The notes below the pieces were generated by a model. The model was not told where the DNA came from and ran no database searches. It saw only the letters and a list, made by a program, of their open reading frames with translations. Both the position numbers and the translations under genes were made by a program. Positions 1-8,495 of a DNA stretch of 64,000 nt are shown here, piece after piece. This stretch comes from Undibacterium sp. 5I1 (GTDB lineage Bacteria; Pseudomonadota; Gammaproteobacteria; Burkholderiales; Burkholderiaceae_D), in contig NZ_JAVIWI010000001.1 of the NCBI RefSeq assembly GCF_034314085.1, forward strand, positions 186,001 to 250,000. The letters are read 5' to 3'. The stretch's first letter is position 1; each line of letters starts with the position of its first letter.

Positions 1-1
1 T

Positions 2-424
2 TATCTGAACCGTATTGCGATAGGGCGACAAGGTGTGTTTAAGCAAGACGCCAAAGAGTATCGTGTCGAAGTTAGTCAGGTCTATCCACAAATCAAAGAT
101 GGTCGCTTTTCGATTGAATTAGTGTTTAAAAATGCACAACCTGCCAGCCTCAACCCCGGTCAAAGCCTGGATGCGCAAATTACCCTAGGTGAACCGAAAG
201 ATGCTTTGTTATTACCCAATGCGGCATTCATCACCGATAGCGGCGGCGCTTGGGTCTTTGTGGTCGCAGCCAATGGCGTTGATGCCGAGAAGCGCATGAT
301 TAAAACTGGGCGTCGCAATAACCGTCAGATAGAAGTCTTATCAGGCCTCAGTGCAGGAGAAAAAATAGTCGTGTCGAGTTACGCTACATTTGGTAATGCG
401 ACGCGCTTGCAATTGAAAAAATAG
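2..424 (+). CDS. Periplasmic adaptor (HlyD/MacA-like), C-terminal part
   Basis: The reading frame is open from the left edge, so the gene begins outside the window; about 140 residues are visible. The segment fits the C-terminal beta-barrel and membrane-proximal domains of RND/ABC-exporter adaptors: LNPGQSLDAQITLGEPKDA is the usual 'pG m v v' strand, followed by the LLLPNAAF turn and a final 'vlsGLsaGekIV' strand. Such proteins bridge an inner-membrane pump to an outer-membrane channel. The following permease and ATPase genes on the same strand suggest it is the adaptor of that exporter, although 360 bp containing a dispersed repeat separate them. Confidence 0.8.
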   Translation, partial: YLNRIAIGRQGVFKQDAKEYRVEVSQVYPQIKDGRFSIELVFKNAQPASLNPGQSLDAQITLGEPKDALLLPNAAFITDSGGAWVFVVAANGVDAEKRMIKTGRRNNRQIEVLSGLSAGEKIVVSSYATFGNATRLQLKK

Positions 425-784
425 CTTCAAAAAAATAGCATCCTCGGCGCGTCAACTTAGGAAGGCGACAGCATCAACGCGATAGTTTTTTCTTTGCTGT
501 ATCAGAATGATAATTTATATACTCATAGATAGTATATTTAATTGTCCATATAAAGTCTGGACAATAGGCCAATTTTTATAAAAATGATGGGGAGTATATG
601 GTTTTCATCAAAATTTTAAGATGCTTAACCTCATCATAAGCGCCGTACAGAACAGAGGAAATTTATTAGGGATTGTTGAGTATCTTAGATGTAATGAGAA
701 AGCAAGCAGAGACGGTTGATGCAACTAAGTTTTTAATCAGTAAATCGGTAGTAAATCGGCAAAAAAAAAGAAAGCGATAAGACA
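425..784. other. Intergenic gap inside the ABC exporter locus
   Basis: This 360-bp stretch between the adaptor and the first permease has no supported gene. It holds dispersed repeat copy A (517-600). The AT-rich remainder could carry a promoter for the permease, but no clear -35/-10 pair was identified. Confidence 0.6.
517..600 (+). repeat. Dispersed hairpin repeat, copy A
   Basis: Member of the window's approximately 85-bp repeat family. It starts with an AT-rich terminal hairpin (ATATACTCAT/AGTATAT), continues with the inner palindrome GTCCATATAAAGTCTGGAC and ends with ATGGGGAGTATAT. Its reverse complement aligns closely with copy F at 45493-45580. It lies inside the exporter locus. Confidence 0.8.
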
Positions 785-3301
785 ATGAACTTTAAAGATT
801 TTCGGATGGGGTGGCGCCTGTTGCAACAGCAGCCTGTGTATTCCGCCATTATGATTGTCAGCCTGACGATAGGATTTACTTTTTGCTTTTTGGTACTGGC
901 ATTCACCCGCTACGAATTTGGATTTGATACCAATGTTCCAGAGGTACAGAATGTGTATGTCGTCAAGGCACGTCCTAATTGGGGATTTGGTTTTTGGAGC
1001 GAGAATGTCCCTTTGTCGATGAAAGACTCGCTGGAAAAAAGCGATGCTCATTTATTGGTCACAGCAGTGTTGCCGTATTCCGCCGCAATGCGGGTGAACG
1101 ACGGCGGCAATGATGTCGTGACCAAAGTAGAGCTGACTCTGGTGGATCCGGCTTTTTCTACAGTATTTGGTATCAAGCCAATGGAAGGTGATTTGCAAGC
1201 GGCACTCAGCCGCCCAGATGCACTGGCACTGTCAGTAGCGACAGCGCAAAAACTCTTTGGCGATCGTCACGTTGTTGGCAAAAATTTACAGATCAGAGGC
1301 GCTTCTTACCGTATCGCGGCGGTATTGCCTGATCAGCCGGCCACCAGCTCGATTCAGTTTTCCGCGCTAGCTGGTCTTAACTCTGCCGCATGGCCAGAGG
1401 CAGAGCGCCAGCGCGCAAGAGATAACTGGAATTACTATTCCTATGACGATAAAAATTTTCTGAATAACAAAGTCTATTTCCGCTTATTGCCCAATACGTT
1501 ATTACCAAGTACGCAGTCGAATGCTACATCAGGCATTAAAACGGATACCAAGTCTGGCGGTTTATTGAGTGAGCTTGCCAGCGCAATCAACACCGACATC
1601 AGTCGCTCGGCATTGGCCGGACATCTGAATGCAAAAGATACGCAAGAGCTTGGCAACAAGCCTTTATTGAAGATCGCATTTGGTGCATTAGCAGACTCCC
1701 ATCTGGATAGCGAGGCTCGCAGTAATAGCGGCTCTAAGGGTGACCCTATCGCTACGTTGGCGATGAATGCCGTCGCGTTTTTAATCCTCCTGCTAACCGC
1801 AGGCAATTACGTTAATCTCGCCACCATCCGCACCATAGCGCGTCAGCGCGAGATGGCGATCCGCAAAGTGCTGGGTGTGACAGCAGGGCGGTTGCTGATG
1901 CAGATGATGGCAGAATCGATCTTGGTATCTTTGATCGCCGCAATTGCTGGTGCCTTCTTAGCATGGTTATTACTACCAGCCTGGTCGGAGTTAACTGAGT
2001 TAGATATGGTGAGCGTTTTAACGCGTCAGGACTGGATGGCATTTGTCGCCATTGTCATCGTGATGGGTATATTGGTCGGTATCTGCGCTGCACTATATCC
2101 AGGTTGGATTGCACTCAAGATGCGCCCTGCCAGTGCTCTGGGTGGGCGTGGGAATAGTGAGACAGCAGGCGGTTTGTGGCTACGCCGCGTGTTAACCGTG
2201 ATGCAATTCGCTATCGCCATGTTCGTGACCGGGGTGGTGATGACGATAGGGACGCAAATCCAATATCTGAAGCACATCGACTATGGCTACCAATTAGACT
2301 CACTGCTGATCATCAACTTGCCTGCAGAATTGAGCCAGACTGAGGTTCGTAGTTTTCAGGATGCTCTGGCACGTCGGCCAGAGATCAACGGTGTTGCAAA
2401 TACAACGCCATGGCCTGCTAAGGTGGAATTTAAGACGACCAAGGCAGAGACTATTAGTCTAAGCACCTTGAGAGTAGGTCCAGAATATTTCCATACCATT
2501 GGTTTGGGGGCAGCAGTAGGGCGCGTGTTTGACCCCAACATCGATTCTGGTGACAGCAGTAATGGTTTGGTGATGAATGAGTTAGCCGCAACCCGGCTGG
2601 GCTATGCCAATGGCAATGCGGCGCTGGGGCAGATTGTTAGTATGGAAGGCAAAGCGATGCAGATTGTCGGCATCAGCAACAATGTCAGCAGCGGCTTTAT
2701 GCATGGATCACCACGTCCGATTGTGTATCAGATTGCGACCTCAGAAAAATCGTCGCTAGCGCCGCTCTTGCCGCAATTAACCGTCAATGGACGCAATGAT
2801 CTGACCGCAGCAAAAACAGCCATTACTGAGGTCTGGCATCAGCATTTCCCAGATATGTATTTAAATCTTAGTCATCTACGACAAAATTTGGAAGTCAACG
2901 CAGGCGGTCCTCAAGCTATTTTTGATTCTTGCGTGATTGTCGCTGCCATCATGATTCCATTGGCTATTTTCAGTATCTACATACTCTCTGCCTATGCTGT
3001 TCAGCGACGCGCTAAAGAGATCGTTATGCGTAAATTATTTGGTGCTGACAAACTCGATATCGCCAAGCTACTGCTCAAAGAATTTACGATTTTGCTCAGC
3101 ATTGCCGCCATCGTCGGCTTGCCCTTGTCGTATGTTGCGGGTAGAGGTTTTGTCGAGCAATTTGCAGACCAGGCACCGATGGGATTATGGCCAATTGTCC
3201 TGGCATTGCTGGGTGCTGTCGTAGTGACTTTGCTGGCGACTACCAGACACACCTTAATCGCCGCAAGAATGTCCCCGGCAGTCGCCTTACGCGCTGCCTG
3301 A
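785..3301 (+). CDS. ABC transporter permease, MacB/FtsX type (first)
   Basis: 838-residue inner-membrane permease. One N-terminal helix (about 20-42) precedes a large periplasmic MacB-PCD-like domain, then three helices (about 325-440). A second half repeats the pattern and ends with a three-helix FtsX domain (about 720-830). The cytoplasmic loop signature ARQREMAIRKVLG occurs near 352-364 and its twin RRAKEIVMRKLFG near 742, as expected for a double-FtsX permease of the mechanotransmission class. The start ATG is followed by NFKDFRMGWRLL, which matches the start of the paralogue at 4183. The substrate is unknown; peptide, lipid or antibiotic efflux are typical for the family. Confidence 0.88.
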   Translation: MNFKDFRMGWRLLQQQPVYSAIMIVSLTIGFTFCFLVLAFTRYEFGFDTNVPEVQNVYVVKARPNWGFGFWSENVPLSMKDSLEKSDAHLLVTAVLPYSAAMRVNDGGNDVVTKVELTLVDPAFSTVFGIKPMEGDLQAALSRPDALALSVATAQKLFGDRHVVGKNLQIRGASYRIAAVLPDQPATSSIQFSALAGLNSAAWPEAERQRARDNWNYYSYDDKNFLNNKVYFRLLPNTLLPSTQSNATSGIKTDTKSGGLLSELASAINTDISRSALAGHLNAKDTQELGNKPLLKIAFGALADSHLDSEARSNSGSKGDPIATLAMNAVAFLILLLTAGNYVNLATIRTIARQREMAIRKVLGVTAGRLLMQMMAESILVSLIAAIAGAFLAWLLLPAWSELTELDMVSVLTRQDWMAFVAIVIVMGILVGICAALYPGWIALKMRPASALGGRGNSETAGGLWLRRVLTVMQFAIAMFVTGVVMTIGTQIQYLKHIDYGYQLDSLLIINLPAELSQTEVRSFQDALARRPEINGVANTTPWPAKVEFKTTKAETISLSTLRVGPEYFHTIGLGAAVGRVFDPNIDSGDSSNGLVMNELAATRLGYANGNAALGQIVSMEGKAMQIVGISNNVSSGFMHGSPRPIVYQIATSEKSSLAPLLPQLTVNGRNDLTAAKTAITEVWHQHFPDMYLNLSHLRQNLEVNAGGPQAIFDSCVIVAAIMIPLAIFSIYILSAYAVQRRAKEIVMRKLFGADKLDIAKLLLKEFTILLSIAAIVGLPLSYVAGRGFVEQFADQAPMGLWPIVLALLGAVVVTLLATTRHTLIAARMSPAVALRAA

Positions 3302-3387
3302 GTAAATTAGTTGTAGCAGAATTAAAAGTAAGCTGAATTAACAAGTAAATCTATTCCAGCCTTTAACAAAACATATAAGGAAGCATC

Positions 3388-4068
3388 ATGCTAAAACTAG
3401 TCAACGTCAGCAAACTCTATGTCGCAGGCGAAGTACAGACCGCCGCACTGAACGGGGTAAATATCGAAATCGATGCTGGAGAATACGTCGCCATCACAGG
3501 CCCTTCTGGTTGCGGCAAATCGACTTTACTTAGTCTGTTGGGTTTGCTGGATATTCCTAATTCTGGTGAGTACTGGTTTGAGGGGCAAAACGTCGCAGGC
3601 TGGAGTGAGTCGCAATTAAATCAACTACGCCGCGGCAGAGTTGGCTTCATCTTCCAAAGTTTTAACCTGATAGAAGAACTCAGCGTATATGAAAACGTCG
3701 AACTGGCCTTGGAATATTCTGAAGTACCAGTCAAAGAGCGCCGCATTAAAGTCACCGCAATGTTAGAGAAGTTAGGCATAGGGCATAGGGCAAAACATAG
3801 GCCATCCCAATTGTCTGGTGGCCAGCAACAACGTGTCGCTATTGCACGTGCCTTAGTCGCTGGCCCCGCTATTTTATTAGCCGATGAACCGACAGGTAAT
3901 CTCGATACTGCACATGGCGATGAAGTCATGCGCATCTTACGCACCATTAACGCCGAGGGCACGACCGTCGTAATGGTTACGCACTCGCCATCGCACGCAG
4001 CACAAGCATCACGGACATTGCATCTGCTGGACGGGCATGTGGTAGTGGATGCTTTGCGTGCCGCTTGA
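3388..4068 (+). CDS. ABC transporter ATP-binding protein (LolD/MacB-like)
   Basis: 226-residue nucleotide-binding subunit. Visible motifs are Walker A GPSGCGKST (38-46), Q-loop Gln90, signature LSGGQ (142-146), Walker B ILLADE (162-167) and H-loop His199. The GRVGFIFQSFNLIEELSVYENV segment is typical of the LolD/MacB/FtsE branch that pairs with FtsX-type permeases. It lies 86 bp after the first permease and about 115 bp before the second, on the same strand, so it most likely energises a complex built from both. An SD-like AAGGAAGC precedes the ATG. Confidence 0.93.
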   Translation: MLKLVNVSKLYVAGEVQTAALNGVNIEIDAGEYVAITGPSGCGKSTLLSLLGLLDIPNSGEYWFEGQNVAGWSESQLNQLRRGRVGFIFQSFNLIEELSVYENVELALEYSEVPVKERRIKVTAMLEKLGIGHRAKHRPSQLSGGQQQRVAIARALVAGPAILLADEPTGNLDTAHGDEVMRILRTINAEGTTVVMVTHSPSHAAQASRTLHLLDGHVVVDALRAA

Positions 4069-4182
4069 TTGTTTGCTTTCTGACGAACTTGCCTGCTGAT
4101 TTTGCATGGTGAGTTCACCATGTGGCGACCTGAACTCCCTGTCAGTAATAGCTGACGCCCCCATTACATAAGATAGACATTG

Positions 4183-6591
4183 ATGAAATTCAGAGATTTC
4201 CGCATAGGCTGGCGCCTGCTGATACAAGAACCTGCGCATTCGCTGGTAGCGATCATAGGATTAGCCATAGGATTTATGGTGTTCTTTCTTGGCCTTAGCT
4301 ATATTTATTATGCTTTGCATTTTGATCGTCATGTACCTGACAATCAGCATATCTTTATCGTCAAGAGTTTGCCAAATTGGGAGGATCAGCGCTGGCATGA
4401 AAATATTCCGACTTTAGTAAAAGATGGCCTGGAGCGCAGCGGCTTGCCATTGCATGCAACACGCTTGGTGGTGCTTGATACCGAGATGCGCGGTGACGGT
4501 GCAGTGCAAAACGTCAAACTCACCACGGCTGATGCTAGTTTGATAGAGGTATTTGGTATCAAGCCGGTTGAAGGCGATCTGTTAGTTGCCCTAAGTCGTC
4601 CGAATGCTCTGGCACTCACCGTATCGACTGCACGACGACTTTTTGGCGATACCCATGCCTTGGGAAAATACGTGCATATCAAAAACGATACTTTCCTCGT
4701 ATCAGCAATTATCAGCGATACACCGGACAACTCTACAGTTCCGTTTTCTGCTGTTACCGGTATCAATACCTTGGCGTGGAAAGCGGATGAGCGTAAAGCC
4801 ATATTAGACAGCTGGTCCGATTTGTCAGCTCGTCTTTACATCAAGTTAGGTGCAAATATCTCCGCAGATCAAATTGCGCGGCGTATTGCAGAGGATGCCG
4901 ACAGGTCGCCTTTACGTGCGCAACTCAAAGCGGAGCAACTTGCACAATTAGGTCACGATCCGTTATATGAAGTGAAGTTAGGACCACTGACCGAGTCTTT
5001 CCTTGACCCTGTAGTCGGTGGTGGTAACGGATCAAGAAAAGGCAATCGAACGATCACTATTTCAGTTGCGTGCATCGCCTTATTCGTTTTGTTGTTAGCG
5101 ATTGCAAATTACGTCAATCTGGCTACGGTCAGGATCATAGCGCGACAGCGCGAGATCGCTATTCGTAAAGTGCTTGGTGCTCCGCATTGGCGTGTCATCA
5201 TGCAGATATTGACAGAGACGATACTGGTCTCTCTGATCGCGGCAGGTGTCGGGATGCTGTTGGCATGGCTAGTCTTGCCAGGATTTTCTGCTTTATCCGG
5301 TTTTGTATTGGAGTCACTGCTGACCGCTACCAATTGTTTATTGGGTATATTGGCTGTGCTAGGTTTCAGCATCGTTATAGGATTGCTGGCAGGTTTTTAT
5401 CCGGCATTGATGACAGCCCAAATACGTCCCTCCGCAATCCTCGCTGGACGCGGCAGTTCGGTGAGTACTCATGGGATGTGGTTGCGCCGCAGCCTGACAG
5501 TATTTCAATTTGCAGTCGGGATGTTTTTTATTAGCATGGCATTGACAATGTCAGGGCAGCTTCAACACATCAGCCGTTTAAATTTTGGATTTGATCCAGA
5601 CAAATTTCTCTCGATTGAGATGCCTTACGGATTAGAGCAGGTAAATTCTAAAAGCTTCAGTGACGCAGTAAGGCGCCTGCCTGGCGTCGTCAAAACAACG
5701 GCTTCTACCGTGGCAATCGGCCAGGCTGATTTTTGGAATGTCGATATCACCATGCCCGATGCTCGTGTCATCAAACTCGATAAAACGCTGGTCAGCCCCG
5801 ACTACTTTAATGTCTATGAGATCGCCCCATTAGCAGGTCGCTTATTTGATGCAAAGATAGATAACGTTGACAATCCCAGTGTCGTAGTGATTGACGCTTT
5901 GGCTGTTACGCGCTTGGGCTTTAGCTCGCCTACCGCTGCCGTTGGACAATTCATTAAAGTCAAAGACAAGCCCTTACAAATCATCGGAGTCAATCAACCT
6001 GTCAGGACGCAGAGCCTGCTGATGGATGCTGCACCACGCGTGTTTATGCTGTCGCTAGAAACGCCATCGCTGTCCGTCAAATTTGAGGGTGATCCAGCTA
6101 TTGTTAGCGCCGCTATCGCCCATCTTTGGGCGCAACATTTTCCTCAGAATATATTGCAGATTAAGCCGGTAAGGAATTTGCTGGAAAGAGGGCCAAGACA
6201 AATTGAACCTATGTTAATCATTTTTTCGATTGTGATGTGTATTGTGATTTCTCTGGCGTTTGTTGGCATGTATATTTTGTCCGCCTATAGTCTGCAACGG
6301 CGGTCAAAAGAGATCGTTTTGCGCAAGCTATACGGAGCCATGGGACGAGATATCGCTCAGTTACTTAGCTATGAGTTTATTGCGCTGATCGGCGTCGCGG
6401 CGCTACTTGGTTTGCCTGTGGCCTACGTCATGGGGGAATCTCTTTTAGATGAGTTTGCTGAACGTGCGGCGATCGGACCATGGGCGGTATTGGCCGCGCT
6501 GGTCAGTGCTTCGATCGTAGCAATGATCTCGACCATACGGCATACCAGAGTGGCAATGCATATGTCTCCTGCATCGGCTTTGCGAGGATAA
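4183..6591 (+). CDS. ABC transporter permease, MacB/FtsX type (second)
   Basis: About 802 residues, paralogous to the permease at 785: same opening (KFRDFRIGWRLL), same ARQREIAIRKVLGAP loop after the first FtsX helices and same terminal RRSKEIVLRKLYG block with three C-terminal helices. A TTG lies directly upstream in frame, but the ATG at 4183 matches the paralogue's start and is preferred. Two related permeases with one ATPase suggest a heterodimeric exporter, an inference from gene order. The closing residues MSPASALRG resemble MSPAVALRAA of the first permease. Confidence 0.88.
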   Translation: MKFRDFRIGWRLLIQEPAHSLVAIIGLAIGFMVFFLGLSYIYYALHFDRHVPDNQHIFIVKSLPNWEDQRWHENIPTLVKDGLERSGLPLHATRLVVLDTEMRGDGAVQNVKLTTADASLIEVFGIKPVEGDLLVALSRPNALALTVSTARRLFGDTHALGKYVHIKNDTFLVSAIISDTPDNSTVPFSAVTGINTLAWKADERKAILDSWSDLSARLYIKLGANISADQIARRIAEDADRSPLRAQLKAEQLAQLGHDPLYEVKLGPLTESFLDPVVGGGNGSRKGNRTITISVACIALFVLLLAIANYVNLATVRIIARQREIAIRKVLGAPHWRVIMQILTETILVSLIAAGVGMLLAWLVLPGFSALSGFVLESLLTATNCLLGILAVLGFSIVIGLLAGFYPALMTAQIRPSAILAGRGSSVSTHGMWLRRSLTVFQFAVGMFFISMALTMSGQLQHISRLNFGFDPDKFLSIEMPYGLEQVNSKSFSDAVRRLPGVVKTTASTVAIGQADFWNVDITMPDARVIKLDKTLVSPDYFNVYEIAPLAGRLFDAKIDNVDNPSVVVIDALAVTRLGFSSPTAAVGQFIKVKDKPLQIIGVNQPVRTQSLLMDAAPRVFMLSLETPSLSVKFEGDPAIVSAAIAHLWAQHFPQNILQIKPVRNLLERGPRQIEPMLIIFSIVMCIVISLAFVGMYILSAYSLQRRSKEIVLRKLYGAMGRDIAQLLSYEFIALIGVAALLGLPVAYVMGESLLDEFAERAAIGPWAVLAALVSASIVAMISTIRHTRVAMHMSPASALRG

Positions 6592-6708
6592 AACTCTTTG
6601 TCATGTATTGAAAACGAGTGACTGGCTGGTACACTGGAAGGATAGAACCTTGTTCATTTTCATTAAAAATTCTTTCAGTATTACCACTCGATACAGGAGA
6701 CCATCCAT

Positions 6709-7236
6709 ATGATCAAAGGCAGTTGCTTTCATCTTCGGCATGTGCAAAAAGATGATATCCCTGAGCTGATCAGATTACTCAACGCGCCAGAATCTAAAGG
6801 TGATTTTCTCTCTTTAGAGATGATGTTGCCAGGTGCATTGGAGAAGAAATTTGAAGCAGAATCCTTGAGTAAAGAACTCAATGAAACGTTTTTAATCGTT
6901 GATCACGACGGGACGATTTTAGGTCGCGTGTTTCATTTTAAAACTATCTCTTACTTTAACTCACGTGAGATCGGCTACGGACTATTTGCTAGCGACAAGC
7001 GTGGCAAAGGCATCATGACGGAGGCCGTGCAACTGCTGACCGATTATCTGTTTAAGACCTTACTGATCAATCGCTTAGAAATCCACATGCATGTCGATAA
7101 TATCGCCTCAGAAAAAGTGGCGATCAATTGCGGCTATCTAAAAGAGGGCATCGCCCGTGGCGCCTCTTTTAGCCGGGGTAGACATGTTGATATGGCCATG
7201 TATGCACTGTTGCGGCATGAGTGGGAAGTACTTTGA
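6709..7236 (+). CDS. GNAT-family N-acetyltransferase (RimJ/RimL-like)
   Basis: 175 residues. The N-terminal LRHVQKDDIPELIRLLN strand-helix and the central acetyl-CoA loop ASDKRGKGIMTEAVQLL fit the RimJ/RimL branch, followed by the typical NRLEIHMHVDNIASEKVAINCGY segment. Family members transfer acetyl from acetyl-CoA to protein N-termini, antibiotics or small amines; the substrate cannot be read here. AGGAGA lies about 10 bp before the ATG. It is single, after the exporter genes, and is followed by a long palindrome (7301-7358) that may end transcription. Confidence 0.85.
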   Translation: MIKGSCFHLRHVQKDDIPELIRLLNAPESKGDFLSLEMMLPGALEKKFEAESLSKELNETFLIVDHDGTILGRVFHFKTISYFNSREIGYGLFASDKRGKGIMTEAVQLLTDYLFKTLLINRLEIHMHVDNIASEKVAINCGYLKEGIARGASFSRGRHVDMAMYALLRHEWEVL

Positions 7237-7300
7237 GTAAGTCTGAGTTAGTTGATGTAGGTTTAATTACTGGATCAATCTAAAATTTCGATTTAGAGCG

Positions 7301-7358
7301 TCCAATCATTCTGCGGCTTCTGGCGTGATTTCCTTCCAAGAGCCGCAGAATGATTGGA
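7301..7358. terminator. Long perfect palindrome between convergent genes
   Basis: Two 18-bp arms (TCCAATCATTCTGCGGCT at 7301-7318 and its exact complement at 7341-7358) are separated by 22 bp. The structure lies between the convergent GNAT gene and the gene at 7382 and is followed by CATCCGTTTTTA, so it may terminate transcription in both directions. The outer TCCAATCATT/AATGATTGGA matches the inner palindrome of the dispersed repeat family, which may not be chance. Confidence 0.55.
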
Positions 7359-7381
7359 CATCCGTTTTTAGAGTTGACTTG

Positions 7382-7816
7382 TTAATCTGCTTTACGTGTT
7401 CTGGCGATGAACTCTGCATGCGGATAATCTGCTACCGTAAAATCAAATCCGCGTGAGGTCAGCCAGGTACAAGCTTCTTCTATCGTCGAGAAATAGTGGA
7501 CTAAGTTTTCTGGCAAGTTGCCAGTTTGGCGGCGGTGGATTTCTTTGCGCATATTGTCTGGCACAACTACAGCGAGACAGACGCAAGAATTCTGGAATGC
7601 CCATTCACGCATTTTAGGGAATGCTTGTAGCGAATCTACATTCGACATCTCCCAATGAGCGGCATTGGTCAGACCCGCCCAAGACTGGTTGACCGGTGCC
7701 TTTTTTTTCGTATCGAGAAAGCAAGCCCAAGTGCCTTCTTCATTAAAACTACCCGCTGTAGTGCGTACGAGGACGTTGCGTACTACGGTAATTTCCCATT
7801 GACCATGTATTTTCAT
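7382..7816 (-). CDS. Hypothetical protein, 144 aa
   Basis: Soluble protein without signal peptide or membrane segment. It opens with a beta-rich part (WEITVVRNVLVRTTAGSFNEEG), followed by alternating helices and strands, including a CVCLAVVVPDNMRKEIHRR strand-helix. The C-terminus FSTIEEACTWLTSRGFDF resembles the last helix of SpoIIAA/STAS-like small domains ('eeAl.WL'). That similarity is weak, so no function is assigned. It is monocistronic and convergent with the GNAT gene. Confidence 0.65.
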   Translation of the reverse strand: MKIHGQWEITVVRNVLVRTTAGSFNEEGTWACFLDTKKKAPVNQSWAGLTNAAHWEMSNVDSLQAFPKMREWAFQNSCVCLAVVVPDNMRKEIHRRQTGNLPENLVHYFSTIEEACTWLTSRGFDFTVADYPHAEFIARTRKAD

Positions 7817-7930
7817 CAGATTGATTTTAGATGATGGAATTCGTATTTTACTAGTGTCTTATTAATGTCGGATCGATGTCTGATCAATGCGTTATTTGTG
7901 CATGCTAACAATTAAACGCCTTGCTAAATC

Positions 7931-8317
7931 CTATGTTGATACTACCGCAAATTCCTGCTGCAAATAGTGCACGATATCCTTGGATTCATATAACCACTTC
8001 ACGCTGCCGTCGTCGTTGCTGATCTTCAGGCAGGGGACTTTAGGGCTGCCGCCTTGGGCTAATAAAGTTTGGCGATGTTCTGTCATATGTTGCGTATTAC
8101 GTAGTTCTATAGTCAGCGACAGGCGCGCCATTTCTTTCCGCACCTTGATGCAAAAAGGGCACGTTGCAAACTGATATAAGGCCAGCTTTTGGCATGCTGC
8201 ATCGACCTTAGTCTGATCAGCGACGGGGCGCACGACACCTTTTGGCCGTGTCAGGCTTTCTTTCAACAGCATGAAAGGGCCGAGGACGATGCGCAGCAGT
8301 CTAAAAAAGTATTTCAT
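7931..8317 (-). CDS. Glutaredoxin-like thiol-disulfide protein
   Basis: 128 residues from the ATG at 8317; the in-frame extension upstream is Ser/Thr/Ile low-complexity and unlikely to be coding. A hydrophobic N-terminal segment (YFFRLLRIVLGPFMLL) may anchor it to the membrane. It is followed by a thioredoxin fold with the redox site CPFC in LYQFATCPFCIKVRKEM, the cis-Pro strand PKVPCLKI and a C-terminal YESKDIVHYLQQEF helix. This is the GST-N/glutaredoxin layout. It probably reduces disulfides or binds glutathione; the partner is unknown. Confidence 0.82.
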   Translation of the reverse strand: MKYFFRLLRIVLGPFMLLKESLTRPKGVVRPVADQTKVDAACQKLALYQFATCPFCIKVRKEMARLSLTIELRNTQHMTEHRQTLLAQGGSPKVPCLKISNDDGSVKWLYESKDIVHYLQQEFAVVST

Positions 8318-8495
8318 GAGTTCTACCAGGTTTAAAAATGATGACGCTGTTATCGAGATTGCCGATGTTATGGACGATGTTGTGGACGACGGTATCGACG
8401 ATGGTATTGATAACGATTCAGCGCAGAAGGGCGCATTGTAAGCGACAAGTGCATGATTTCGGCAGATTGTATTGATGCGTGATCCACGCATCTCC

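Noticed and set aside
8340..8420. GATGxTATTGA-like repeats as coding extension of the glutaredoxin-like gene
   Set aside because: The in-frame extension is low-complexity Ser/Ile/Thr and the ATG at 8317 fits the domain start.
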